This document shows, one piece after another, positions 19,689 to 28,237 of a stretch of 64,000 bases of DNA. Origin of the DNA: Bacilli bacterium (GTDB lineage Bacteria; Bacillota_I; Bacilli_A; RFN20; CAG-826). The stretch lies in assembly GCA_017468925.1 (NCBI GenBank), contig JAFUHI010000009.1, forward strand, positions 1 through 64,000, read 5' to 3'. Numbering within the stretch: the stretch's first letter is position 1; each line of letters opens with the position of its first letter. The notes under the pieces were generated by a model. That model was not told where the DNA came from, made no database searches, and saw only the letters and a list, made by a program, of their open reading frames with translations. The translations under genes were made by a program, and so were the position numbers.

Positions 19689-21116
19689 CTAGCAATGTTC
19701 TTTGATGAACTTGATAACCCCAGTAGACCAGCCATGGCATAGGCTATGGCGATAACCTATATAACAATAAGCGCCATAATCTCCATGTATGTCTTTCTTG
19801 TTTGGGTCTATTTCGTCTATTCTTCCTGAATCCTTGCACCAATCTATGTCAAAGTCTTCCCAGAAAGTGGTGGCGCCTTTCTCTAACATCGCCCCATAAT
19901 AATCTTTCATGAGTTTTATTGCCAAGGCCTCGTCTTTAGAAGCTATAGCGGAAAGAATATAGTAGCTCATGAACGTTGAGAATCCTTTTGCCCCATCTTT
20001 TATAAGCAATTCATATTCTTCATCACTCATCTCTCCAGTGGCAAAATATTTTAACGCGATTACTTGTTTCTTTTCTTTGACGATAAGCGGTTTGATGAGG
20101 GTTTTGCGCCTGATTTTGAGCAATTTTTCATTATTTAATCCGAGAACTGAATAAATTTTGTCCATTTTATTTAACGCCAAAAGGAATATCGATCTGATGC
20201 CTACATCCTCGTCTACAGTGCTGACTGTAGGCCAATCAACCATATGACGGACATCTTTAGAAAGATTGCCATTTTCGTCAATGAGGTCATCAAACATCTT
20301 TTCTAGCCCGAGGAGATAATCTTTCTTTGATTTGAGATAATCGACACAGTTGAAGGCCTCATAATAGTCGTGGAGTATTATTACCCACCACATAGAATAT
20401 GTTGATATGGCGTTTATGAAGACTGGAATTGGGAATGATTCCTGAGCGGAATCAAGCGAATTTCTTATCGGAGCGACATCTCCATATAAAGTCATGAGCG
20501 CCATAACTTCTGGAGCGCAATCCCCAATCCAAACTACCCTATCTCTTTTAATTCCATCCCATATATAGTTGCTGGAAGCGCAGAGGTCTATCGTTCTTTT
20601 TGCCGCCTCAAATATCTTCTTTATACATTCATCTTTTCCTGAGTAGTCATATATCTGTGGAGCGGAGAATATATTGTTTTTGCAATAGATTCCCCTTATA
20701 AAAGCAAATTTATCTTCGAGAATATCGATTCTTGCAAACCTAAATCCTGTATTGCCTATCTCCAAGTCAGCAGACCAAGTCAACGATGTTTCAAAATCTC
20801 TTAAAGCATGGTCGTTTGTTGGATTCCTTTTATCTCCGATGGAAGAATTTACTTCGCCTAAACTCTCGCCGAATCTCACTCTTATTTTGCAGTTTGAGGT
20901 TTTTAACGCCGCGGTGAAAAGGCGAAGGCCTCCACACATTTCTTTGCCGAAATCCAAGACTATGTAAGAGCCTTTGCCTTCGAATTTTGTGAAGTCGGCC
21001 CACAGACTTTCTTTGCCAAAATGCATGCCATATAGGCCAGTTCCCTTGAAAATATAATCTAAATTACTAACGCCTTTGGATTCGACGATTCTTGTAGGCA
21101 AAAGATATTCAACCAT
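19689..21116 (-). CDS. GH78-like (alpha-L-rhamnosidase-like) protein, cytoplasmic
   Basis: A 475-aa protein without a signal peptide. The first 145 residues form a beta-sandwich (YIVLDFGKEMCGGLRLFT, RVRFGESLGE) like domain D of GH78 enzymes; the rest is an (alpha/alpha)6 barrel. The GH78 signature DxxxRDExxWxGD appears as DGIKRDRVVWIGD (residues 187-199), with Arg193 where the usual general-acid Glu stands. The same change is seen in the paralogue at 41241. GH78 enzymes are typically 700-1000 aa, so this is a compact form. Its ATG abuts the stop of the AraC gene upstream, forming a two-gene minus-strand operon. It probably acts on imported rhamnosides; exact substrate unknown. Confidence 0.75.
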   Translation of the reverse strand: MVEYLLPTRIVESKGVSNLDYIFKGTGLYGMHFGKESLWADFTKFEGKGSYIVLDFGKEMCGGLRLFTAALKTSNCKIRVRFGESLGEVNSSIGDKRNPTNDHALRDFETSLTWSADLEIGNTGFRFARIDILEDKFAFIRGIYCKNNIFSAPQIYDYSGKDECIKKIFEAAKRTIDLCASSNYIWDGIKRDRVVWIGDCAPEVMALMTLYGDVAPIRNSLDSAQESFPIPVFINAISTYSMWWVIILHDYYEAFNCVDYLKSKKDYLLGLEKMFDDLIDENGNLSKDVRHMVDWPTVSTVDEDVGIRSIFLLALNKMDKIYSVLGLNNEKLLKIRRKTLIKPLIVKEKKQVIALKYFATGEMSDEEYELLIKDGAKGFSTFMSYYILSAIASKDEALAIKLMKDYYGAMLEKGATTFWEDFDIDWCKDSGRIDEIDPNKKDIHGDYGAYCYIGYRHSLCHGWSTGVIKFIKEHC

Positions 21117-21965
21117 TTATTTCTTCCTTTCTTTGGGACAGTATCCGAAAAACTTTTTATAGGCGGAGAAGAAGGTGGGGTAATATTTATAACCTAATTC
21201 ATAGGAGACTTGCTTTAAAGATTTGCCTTCTTCGAGCAAGAAATTCGCGGTCTGCATCTTTTGGATGAGTATATATTGGGAGATTGGTACGCCCATGGAT
21301 TCTTTGAAGACGTGCTGCAGATAGCTTTTTGAGAAGTTCATCTCCCTAGCTATGGAGTCGATTGTTATTTTGTTGTTTATGTTGTCGTTAATGTGTTGAA
21401 TAATGCGGTTGATGACCCCGCTATTCTTTTCGGCGGTATTAACAAAGTTGTAATGTATTTTTTGTTCCTCGTCGATTAATTTAGCTACTTCGACAATATA
21501 TAAAATGATGTTTGAACTTAATATGTGATTGTTATATACATCATCATATTTATATTCCTTTTCCATTCTTTGAAGAATGTTTAAAACATTGGATTTCTCC
21601 ACGAATTCCTTAGGAATTATGTTTATGAACTTGTTTGTGTTGAAGAATCTATTTAGAGGGTTAACACCATTTATAACAGGGACGTTGTTGATTGGGCATT
21701 CCAAAACATATCTCTTATAGTCTTCCGTCGGTGTTACATCGACTTTATGTAAAACATAAGCGTTTATGACGACGACGCTTCCTGGGGCAACAATATATTC
21801 TTTATCGGAAACTGTATATTTGACATTACCGCTTTCAAGATAATAAATCTCATAGGCTTTATGAGCGTGCATTAATGAAATAGGCTTCGTCTTCAATTCC
21901 TCTATTGTTGCCAATTCGTGCGCAAAACGCAGGCCATTTTCGTTTCTTACAACAAGTATCTCCAT
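21117..21965 (-). CDS. AraC-family transcriptional regulator
   Basis: A 282-aa regulator. The N-terminal half is a cupin-type sensor domain (MHAHKAYEIYYLESGNVKYTV, then a DYKRYVLECP strand). The last 100 residues form the double helix-turn-helix of the AraC/XylS family (ITIDSIAREMNFSKSYLQHVFKESMG, LKQVSYELGYKYYPTFFSAYKKFFGYCPKE). It heads a minus-strand operon with the GH78-like gene and is divergent from the two GH28 genes, so it most likely senses a sugar and controls both directions through the 181-base intergenic region, which carries repeated sites. Confidence 0.92.
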   Translation of the reverse strand: MEILVVRNENGLRFAHELATIEELKTKPISLMHAHKAYEIYYLESGNVKYTVSDKEYIVAPGSVVVINAYVLHKVDVTPTEDYKRYVLECPINNVPVINGVNPLNRFFNTNKFINIIPKEFVEKSNVLNILQRMEKEYKYDDVYNNHILSSNIILYIVEVAKLIDEEQKIHYNFVNTAEKNSGVINRIIQHINDNINNKITIDSIAREMNFSKSYLQHVFKESMGVPISQYILIQKMQTANFLLEEGKSLKQVSYELGYKYYPTFFSAYKKFFGYCPKERKK

Positions 21966-22007
21966 GATTACCTCAACAATATTTTAATAAAGCACAAAAG
22001 AATAATA

Positions 22008-22130
22008 AATATTGAATTATGCATTTAGCATATTATCGAAGACATTTTGAACTTCAAGTTTTTTATATCAAATTAAATCAATATAATATCGAATTATGTT
22101 TAAATATTGATAACAACCTGTAAGTTGTTA
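22008..22130. promoter_or_regulatory. Putative operator region between AraC and GH28 genes
   Basis: AATATTGAATTATG at 22008-22021 recurs as AATATCGAATTATG at 22085-22098, 13 of 14 bases identical and 77 bases apart in the same orientation. AraC proteins bind direct-repeat half sites, so these are good candidate operators. A perfect hairpin, TAACAAC / GTTGTTA with a 6-base loop, sits at 22111-22130, just upstream of the GGAAG and ATG of the GH28 gene. Confidence 0.5.
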
Positions 22131-22146
22131 TTATGGAAGTCGATTT

Positions 22147-23529
22147 ATGAAGAAAATCAACGTTGCTAAATATGGCATATTGCCAAACACCGGTGAGTTG
22201 CTCACTGAAAAGATTCAGGCTTTAATTGATAGATTCAGATGGAGAGGCGTAGAACTATATTTTCCCGCTGGTGCTTATGTCTTATCTACGATTTTCTTAA
22301 GAAATAACACAACGATTAATATATCCAGAAACGCTTTGATTTTAGGCTCAAATAATTTTGATGATTACGCTAAATTAGAGGAAGTTGATTACAAATTGTA
22401 CCAGGATGTATCGCATAGTTTCTTTAACTGCGCTCTATTCGTTGGGAAGAATATCAACAATGTATCAATCATAGGAAAAGGAATGATTGATATGAGAAGC
22501 GTTTGGGATGAAAACAATGTCAATAACATGGTGCATCGAGGGGCGAAAGTCATCGCATTAAAAGAATGCACGAATATCAAGATAAAAGATCTTAGGATTA
22601 TAAACGCTACAGATTTAGCTGTGTATCTAGCTTCTTGCCAGCACGCTGAAATTGACGGACTAAAACTAAAAGTCTATATAGATGGCATTTCCCCAGATAA
22701 TTCAAAAGATATAAAAATAAGCAACTGTGACATAATATCTGGCGATGATGGCATATGCTTTAAGTCGTCGTATAACTTAAATAGACTCGATACTTGTGAA
22801 AGAATAACGGTGGAAGATTGTGTCGTGGCCTCTAGATGCAACGCGATTAAGTTTGGGACCGAAAGCAATGGTGGTTTCAAAGACATCTCCATCAAAAACA
22901 TCAAAGTCAGGAACACTAGAATTACCGGTATCTCCATCGAGTCGGTAGACGGGGCAATCATCAATAACATAAGCATTGATAACGTGGAGATGGAAAACGT
23001 AAACGCTCCATTATTCATCCATCTTGGGGCGAGATTAAGAGGCCCAGAAGGCACGAAGGTTGGAAAAATATCCAACATATTCATTTCAAATTTAACCGCA
23101 AAAGGGCCATATAAACCTTATAAGACAGTTCCTTGGAATTATGATTCATTTAAGAAAAACGACACTATTCAATACCCTTGGAATAACGGTCTCCCAATTA
23201 CTTTGCAGGAATTAAATGAGAAGAAAAAACTGCCATGGCAATATACCTGCAACGTCTGCGGATACAAAGAAAACATGCTCGAAGAAATATACCTAAAGAA
23301 TGTCCATTTGGAACTAGAAGGGGGAATAGAGGAATTTGATCGCAACGTCAGAGAAGATGCTGGAGGATATCCAGAAGTCTTTGTATATGGAAAGATATTG
23401 CCTGCTAAAGGAATTTATTTCAGGCACATAAACGGACTCCATTTGGCGAATGTGAAAATAGTGACATACAAAGAAGATAAAAGGGACGATTTCTTTTTTG
23501 ATGACGTCATGAATAGACGTTTTGAATAA
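22147..23529 (+). CDS. GH28-like right-handed beta-helix protein, atypical active site
   Basis: A 460-aa protein without a signal peptide, starting with the pectate-lyase-type N-terminus (INVAKYGILPNTGELLTEKIQALIDRF). The beta-helix core carries DGISPDNSKDI and SGDDGICFKS, matching the catalytic Asp motifs of GH28 polygalacturonases. The usual GHG(L/I)SIGS motif is replaced by SRCNAIKFGTES, so the catalytic His is absent. A C-terminal CxxCG pair (TCNVCGYKEN) could bind a metal. It probably acts on galacturonides or a related sugar with a changed mechanism, or only binds. It heads a plus-strand operon with the second GH28 and the SGNH esterase. Confidence 0.75.
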   Translation: MKKINVAKYGILPNTGELLTEKIQALIDRFRWRGVELYFPAGAYVLSTIFLRNNTTINISRNALILGSNNFDDYAKLEEVDYKLYQDVSHSFFNCALFVGKNINNVSIIGKGMIDMRSVWDENNVNNMVHRGAKVIALKECTNIKIKDLRIINATDLAVYLASCQHAEIDGLKLKVYIDGISPDNSKDIKISNCDIISGDDGICFKSSYNLNRLDTCERITVEDCVVASRCNAIKFGTESNGGFKDISIKNIKVRNTRITGISIESVDGAIINNISIDNVEMENVNAPLFIHLGARLRGPEGTKVGKISNIFISNLTAKGPYKPYKTVPWNYDSFKKNDTIQYPWNNGLPITLQELNEKKKLPWQYTCNVCGYKENMLEEIYLKNVHLELEGGIEEFDRNVREDAGGYPEVFVYGKILPAKGIYFRHINGLHLANVKIVTYKEDKRDDFFFDDVMNRRFE

Positions 23530-23549
23530 AAAGAAGGCAGCCAAATGAA

Positions 23550-24974
23550 ATGAAATACATTTCTTCACAAAACGAGATAACGGTATTTTGGCTTTACGAT
23601 GAAGCAATAGATGATGCTACCTATTATTTATATCTTGATGGTCAAAAAGTTGGCGAAACCAAAAAGTCTTTTTATACATTCTTCAATCTTGCTTGCGATA
23701 AGGAATACTGTGTTGAGGTTTATCATCAAAGCGATTTATTGTTTAAACAAAATATTAAAACAACTCCAAAAAAACATATCGTCAAGATTGATTTGCCTAG
23801 CGATGGAAGCAAGATATTAACCAAGGAAATTCAAAAAATAATTGATTTCTGTGGCGATAACGATGTCATTTTCTTCCCAAAAGGCACATATTTGACCGGA
23901 GCCTTATATCTTCATTCGAACATGGAGATTTATTTGGATGAAGGGGCGACGATTCAAGGGAGTAGCAGCCGTTTAGATTATCTCCCCAAAATAAGATCTC
24001 GTTTTGAAGGAATAGAAAACGAAAGCTATGCATCTCTTATTAACATCGGGAAAATGAATCACGATGGCGTGATTACTACATCAAACATTTATATTCACGG
24101 AAAGGGAAACATCCTTGGAGGAGGCAAAGCCTTGTGTGATGACATCATTGGAGAAGAGATAAAAAACTTCAAAGGTGAAAATTCATATGTTGAAGCGGGG
24201 AGAAATAGAAACAGACTTATCAATATCAGCTCCTCAGAAAACGTAATAATAGAGGGGTTGCATCTAGGTTGCTCGTCAAGCTGGAATATCCATCCGATTT
24301 ACTCAAATAATATTTATATTTTCTCTAATATGATTGAATCATATGGCCTTCATAATGGGGATGGCATTGATCCAGATAGTTCGCATGATGTCTATATTTT
24401 TGGGAACACATTTGATGTTGGGGATGATTGCGTCGCAATCAAAAGCGGCAAAAACCCGGAAGGCAATAAAATAAGTATCCCTTCATATAATATTTATATT
24501 TTTGATTGCTATTCTATTGCGGGGCATGGATGCTCAATCGGAAGCGAAATAAGCGGTGGGATATATAACGTTGATATATTTAACAGTGATTTCAGAAACA
24601 CATATCATGGCTTGCAGATAAAGACCACGAGAAAAAGAGGGGCATATGTCAAAAACATAAGGGTGAAGAATTGCTCTTTTGCTTCAATTAATATTCACAC
24701 AGTTCCTTATAATGATGATGGTGAAAGCAGCAACCATTTGACTGATGTAGAAAATATAGACGTCCATAATGTGGTTCTAGAGGGAATGATGCATCATAAG
24801 AGCAAACCCTCTATAGAAACCAATTTCATCAAAATCAGCGGGTTTGAAGAGTATAATGAAGCGTTTAATGATATAAGCATTACTGATGTCTCTTTAATCT
24901 CAGAAATCAAAAAAGACCGCGGAATTGTTGTGGAAAACGCATCAAATGTTACGATAAAACTAAAGGGAGAATGA
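23550..24974 (+). CDS. GH28 polygalacturonase-like enzyme, cytoplasmic
   Basis: A 474-aa protein with an N-terminal fibronectin-III-like strand region (residues 1-75, ITVFWLYDEAIDDATYYLYLDG) and a GH28 beta-helix. All GH28 motifs are present: NGDGIDPDSS, GDDCVAIKSG, GHGCSIGSE and the RIK-type LQIKT. This architecture (Fn3 plus GH28) is typical of exo-acting galacturonidases or of enzymes hydrolysing rhamnogalacturonan oligomers. No signal peptide is present, so imported oligosaccharides would be cut in the cytoplasm. An in-frame stop shortly after the earlier ATG at 23544 rules that start out. It lies 20 bases after the first GH28 gene. Confidence 0.88.
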   Translation: MKYISSQNEITVFWLYDEAIDDATYYLYLDGQKVGETKKSFYTFFNLACDKEYCVEVYHQSDLLFKQNIKTTPKKHIVKIDLPSDGSKILTKEIQKIIDFCGDNDVIFFPKGTYLTGALYLHSNMEIYLDEGATIQGSSSRLDYLPKIRSRFEGIENESYASLINIGKMNHDGVITTSNIYIHGKGNILGGGKALCDDIIGEEIKNFKGENSYVEAGRNRNRLINISSSENVIIEGLHLGCSSSWNIHPIYSNNIYIFSNMIESYGLHNGDGIDPDSSHDVYIFGNTFDVGDDCVAIKSGKNPEGNKISIPSYNIYIFDCYSIAGHGCSIGSEISGGIYNVDIFNSDFRNTYHGLQIKTTRKRGAYVKNIRVKNCSFASINIHTVPYNDDGESSNHLTDVENIDVHNVVLEGMMHHKSKPSIETNFIKISGFEEYNEAFNDISITDVSLISEIKKDRGIVVENASNVTIKLKGE

Positions 24975-24978
24975 ACTC

Positions 24979-25791
24979 ATGAAAACAATCACATGCAGGC
25001 ACTTGTTGACGAACCATATTAAAAAGTTTGTCCCAGATGGAGGGTACACATCAATATTTAGAACAATAGGAGTCATTGGCGATTCTCTTTCAAGCGGAGA
25101 GCACGAAAGCCTTAAAGACGGGAAGAAAGGATTCCATGACTATTTTGAATATTCATGGGGCCAATACATCGCAAGAAAATGCGGATTGACCACGATTAAC
25201 TTCTCCAAAGGCGGATTAACCTGCAAAGAATTCTTTGAATATTACATAAAAGAAAGAAAGAATCCTTTCATCGATGAAAATAGATGCCAGGCTTATATAA
25301 TTGCATTAGGCGTGAATGACATGAATCATCTTAAAGAATATTACCCAGGCGGATTCGGTTCTTTCGATGATGTTGATTGGGATAATAGTGACAATAACAA
25401 GATGTCATATGTCGGACAATATGTCCGCATCATCCAACGCTTAAAGGAATTTGAGCCAAAATGCAGAATCTTTGTCATGAGCCTCCCAAAAGAATCTCCA
25501 TTACGCAAAGAAGAAGCAAAACAAAGAAAAGAAATTCTCAAATTCCTAAAAGAATTAACAACAAAATTCCCATATTTATATTTATTGGATTTATGGGATT
25601 ACGCGCCGATATACGATAAAAGGTTCAAAAGACTCCATTTCTGCGGCGGGCACATGAACGCCAGGGGATATAAATTCACCGGAGACCTAGTCGCGACTTA
25701 TATCGATTACTACATTCGCAAATATCCGGACGATTTTAACCAAGTAGCATTCATTGGCAAAGAAGTCCACAACGAATCGGTTAAGTGGTGA
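24979..25791 (+). CDS. SGNH/GDSL-family hydrolase (carbohydrate esterase-like)
   Basis: A 270-aa cytoplasmic enzyme. The SGNH blocks are visible: GVIGDSLSSG with the nucleophile Ser, the Gly in the GLTCKEFF region, GVNDMNH with the oxyanion Asn, and a C-terminal HFCGGHMNARGY supplying the catalytic His (with Asp nearby). The family includes acetyl esterases that strip pectin and xylan oligomers, which fits its place 4 bases after GH28. GGGAGA precedes the ATG. The last 200 bases are duplicated in a diverged copy at 26449-26664, evidence that a second esterase gene once stood downstream. Confidence 0.88.
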   Translation: MKTITCRHLLTNHIKKFVPDGGYTSIFRTIGVIGDSLSSGEHESLKDGKKGFHDYFEYSWGQYIARKCGLTTINFSKGGLTCKEFFEYYIKERKNPFIDENRCQAYIIALGVNDMNHLKEYYPGGFGSFDDVDWDNSDNNKMSYVGQYVRIIQRLKEFEPKCRIFVMSLPKESPLRKEEAKQRKEILKFLKELTTKFPYLYLLDLWDYAPIYDKRFKRLHFCGGHMNARGYKFTGDLVATYIDYYIRKYPDDFNQVAFIGKEVHNESVKW

Positions 25792-25859
25792 TTCGCAAAG
25801 AAAAATGCATCTTTGAATGAATTCCGTTTTGTCCCTGCACAATTACGACCAAATTGATT

Positions 25860-26447
25860 ATGCAAAAACAAATTAATAAATTATTCACCGAAAAGGAAAT
25901 AAATATTCTCAAATCTTTGATCGGTCAAAAAATTGATAAAATTAGACACGATCGCTTTGACTACACAAACACTTCTTTTAGAAGAATCACATTCTTTGTA
26001 GGCGATAAAGTATATGAATTGCTTAATGAAGCCGAGGAAACCGATTTTATGTGGGACGATTATGGAGAAGAAGCTGTCGCTGTATTTAAATTCTCTGAAA
26101 TAGAAGATAAGGGAATGGACTACAAATACGGATTTGACAATTACCCGGCACAAATCGAAACCCCAATTAATGATGTAATAAAGGACATAATTGTTATAGA
26201 AGACAACGTAAAAGCGTATGATTACAAAACAAAAGCATTAGTTAGCGAATATGATTATGTCAAAGGCATTATTATTGAACTCAATCACTCAAAGTATTGC
26301 TTTAATAGAGGCATCTGGTTTTCCGAAGAGATTGCAATCAATAAAGGCCAAGAGCCAGAATCAAAGATCGGCAATATCGATAACGATTGGGAGTGGGGCG
26401 AAGATAGATATTCTATCAACACAAGAACATTCAGAAGTTTAAAATAA
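25860..26447 (+). CDS. Orphan protein of unknown function inserted between SGNH copies
   Basis: A protein of about 195 aa with no signal peptide or membrane segment and no family I recognise. It starts QKQINKLFTEKEINILKSLI and is rich in Asp, Glu and aromatics (ETDFMWDDYGEEAVAVFKF, IDNDWEWGEDRYSI), resembling small acidic immunity-type proteins in composition only. ATG at 25860 is preferred over an in-frame TTG at 25854; no ribosome binding site is evident for either. Its stop lies one base before homology to the SGNH 3' end resumes (26449), so it appears to have replaced the 5' part of a second esterase gene. Confidence 0.6.
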   Translation: MQKQINKLFTEKEINILKSLIGQKIDKIRHDRFDYTNTSFRRITFFVGDKVYELLNEAEETDFMWDDYGEEAVAVFKFSEIEDKGMDYKYGFDNYPAQIETPINDVIKDIIVIEDNVKAYDYKTKALVSEYDYVKGIIIELNHSKYCFNRGIWFSEEIAINKGQEPESKIGNIDNDWEWGEDRYSINTRTFRSLK

Positions 26448-26448
26448 C

Positions 26449-26664
26449 TTATATGTATTAAATCTGTGGGATTACGCGCCGATATACGATAAGAAGTTCA
26501 AAAGACTCCATTTCTGCGGCGGGCACATGAACGCCAGGGGATATAAATTCACCGGAGACCTAGTCGCGACCTACATCGATTACTATATCCGCAAATACCC
26601 GGATGATTTTAATCAAGTCGCCTTCATCGGCAAAGAAGTCCACAACGAATCGGCTAAGTGGTAA
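26449..26664 (+). pseudogene. Remnant of a second SGNH hydrolase gene (3' end only)
   Basis: In-frame reading gives about 71 residues matching the C-terminus of the esterase at 24979-25791, including the catalytic His block FCGGHMNARGY, and ends in TAA. From the WDYAP codons onward the two copies differ at about 12 synonymous codons but at only two conservative residues (Arg to Lys, Val to Ala), plus TGA versus TAA as stop. That pattern shows the remnant came from a functional, diverged paralogue and not from a recent duplication. There is no start codon and no 5' two thirds of the gene. Confidence 0.85.
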
Positions 26665-26793
26665 CCTTATTTTTGGCCTTTTTAACGCTTCCTAATGTTT
26701 TTGCTTGGATGTTATAAATCCGTGATTTGTCGTTTTTTCCGATTTCAATGAGTAACAATTTACCCAATATATACATATTTAATATTGGTCATA

Positions 26794-26841
26794 TTCGACA
26801 AAAACCTCAGTACTGATAAAAATGTCGAAATTAGATGGAAA
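26794..26841. repeat. 48-bp repeat, copy 1, upstream of DUF4143 ATPase gene
   Basis: The core at 26794-26829 is an interrupted palindrome: outer arms TTCGACA / TGTCGAA and a central TCAGTACTGA. The copy at 28305-28352 is identical at 46 of 48 positions. A shortened copy is at 26868-26892. A TATACT -10 element (26859-26864) lies between this copy and the shortened one. Confidence 0.85.
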
Positions 26842-26867
26842 TGCAAAACAATCCGCATTATACTATA

Positions 26868-26892
26868 TTCGACAAAAACCTCAGTACTGAGG
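26868..26892. repeat. Shortened repeat copy with perfect 14-bp palindrome at the mRNA start
   Basis: Shares its first 23 bases with the 48-bp repeat, then continues as GG to give the perfect palindrome CCTCAGTACTGAGG (26879-26892). It begins about where transcription from the TATACT element would start and ends 5 bases before the GGAG (26898-26901) of the ATPase gene. A bound dimer here would block transcription, and a hairpin here would affect translation. Confidence 0.75.
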
Positions 26893-26908
26893 AGAATGGA
26901 GATTTTAA

Positions 26909-28237
26909 ATGTTTAAACGCGATTTGTATTTAAATGAATTGATAAGCAAGAAGAAAAACCATCTCATTAAGGTCATAACAGGAATTAGGAGAAGTGGAAA
27001 ATCATATCTTTTGAACACTATTTTCTACAACCATTTAGTGAAAGAAGCTAATAATCCGAAAGATCATGTTATCAGATTTGCTTTTGATAATGACGAAGAT
27101 ATCGCACTTCTAGACAAATATTTGCCTGAACAACCTACGGTAATAGTAAAGAACAACCAAAAAATAGTTAATAATAAAAAATTTCGCTTGTACATTAATG
27201 ATTTGATTTTGGACGACGACCAATATTACTTATTGTTGGATGAGATACAAAATTTGGATGAATTTGTGCGAGTTCTAAACGGATTCCTAAGACACGATAA
27301 TTACGATGTATATGTTACAGGAAGCAATTCGAGGTTTTTGTCAAGTGAAGTAGATACTGAATTTGGCGGCAGAGGAGATAGAATCCATTTGCTCCCACTG
27401 ACGTTTGCAGAATTTTTGAGTGGAACAGATTATGACGAAAATACCGGTTTTAAAATATATGAGAGATATGGCGGCATACCATTGGTCCAACTGCAAAAAA
27501 CAGATGAAGAAAAAACTAAGCAAGCAATTTCCATTTTGAACGAAACATACATTAAAGACGTTAAAGATAGACATCCAAACGTTAGCGTTAATAACCTTAA
27601 TGATACTTTACATGTTGTGGCTTCGATGATTTCAACTCCTATTAATCCATCCAAAATCGAGAAGACCTTCAAAAGCGTCTACCACATCGATTTAACAAAT
27701 GATGCGATAGGAAATTACATATCATGGTTTGAAGAAGCGTATTTACTTAGCAAAACACTAAGATATAACGTGAAAGGCCGTCATTATATTGGAACTCCTT
27801 ACAAAGTTTATTTTGAAGATATTGGAATACGAAATGCAGCATTAAATTTTCGAGAAGTCGATGAAACGGACTTAATTGAAAACATTGTGTATAACGAGCT
27901 TAGATATCGTGGTTTTAATGTTGATGTTGGAGTTGTTACCATCAAAAAGAAAACCGACAGAAAAGACAAAAACGGTAATTGGATATATGTTGATGTAGAC
28001 ACAGAGTGTGATTTTGTCGCCAATAAGGGAGATAAAACATATTATGTTCAAGTGGCTTTAACGATAGACAATCAAGAAAAGAAAGACCATGAGTATGAAT
28101 CATTAAGAAACATCCCCGATTCTTTTAAGAAGGTGATAGTTATCAAAAACGAGGGATTGCATTATCGAACAAAAGAAGGATTTTTAAGAATAAACTTATT
28201 AGATTTTTTAACTAATGTTGACTCTCTTGATTGGTGA
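26909..28237 (+). CDS. AAA ATPase with DUF4143 (COG1373-type)
   Basis: A 442-aa protein of the large AAA_14/DUF4143 family. Walker A is GIRRSGKSY (residues about 26-34), Walker B YYLLLDEIQNL (about 107-117) and the sensor-like TGSNSRFL follows. The DUF4143 region covers about 200-320. The C-terminus (TECDFVANKGDKTYYVQVALTI) has the spacing of a PD-(D/E)xK nuclease core, with Glu/Asp and a Gln in the strand. The role of the family is unsettled; it is spread among mobile and accessory genes. The gene is monocistronic with GGAG 7 bases upstream and is bracketed by 48-bp direct repeats. A second member is at 52530. Confidence 0.88.
   Translation: MFKRDLYLNELISKKKNHLIKVITGIRRSGKSYLLNTIFYNHLVKEANNPKDHVIRFAFDNDEDIALLDKYLPEQPTVIVKNNQKIVNNKKFRLYINDLILDDDQYYLLLDEIQNLDEFVRVLNGFLRHDNYDVYVTGSNSRFLSSEVDTEFGGRGDRIHLLPLTFAEFLSGTDYDENTGFKIYERYGGIPLVQLQKTDEEKTKQAISILNETYIKDVKDRHPNVSVNNLNDTLHVVASMISTPINPSKIEKTFKSVYHIDLTNDAIGNYISWFEEAYLLSKTLRYNVKGRHYIGTPYKVYFEDIGIRNAALNFREVDETDLIENIVYNELRYRGFNVDVGVVTIKKKTDRKDKNGNWIYVDVDTECDFVANKGDKTYYVQVALTIDNQEKKDHEYESLRNIPDSFKKVIVIKNEGLHYRTKEGFLRINLLDFLTNVDSLDW

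Noticed and set aside
22674..23084. 136-codon antisense frame in the first GH28-like gene
   Set aside because: Overlaps the conserved Asp motifs of GH28 on the other strand.
25789..28237. Use of UGA as tryptophan, as in Mycoplasma
   Set aside because: Several genes end at UGA with correct C-termini, and UGG is used for Trp throughout.
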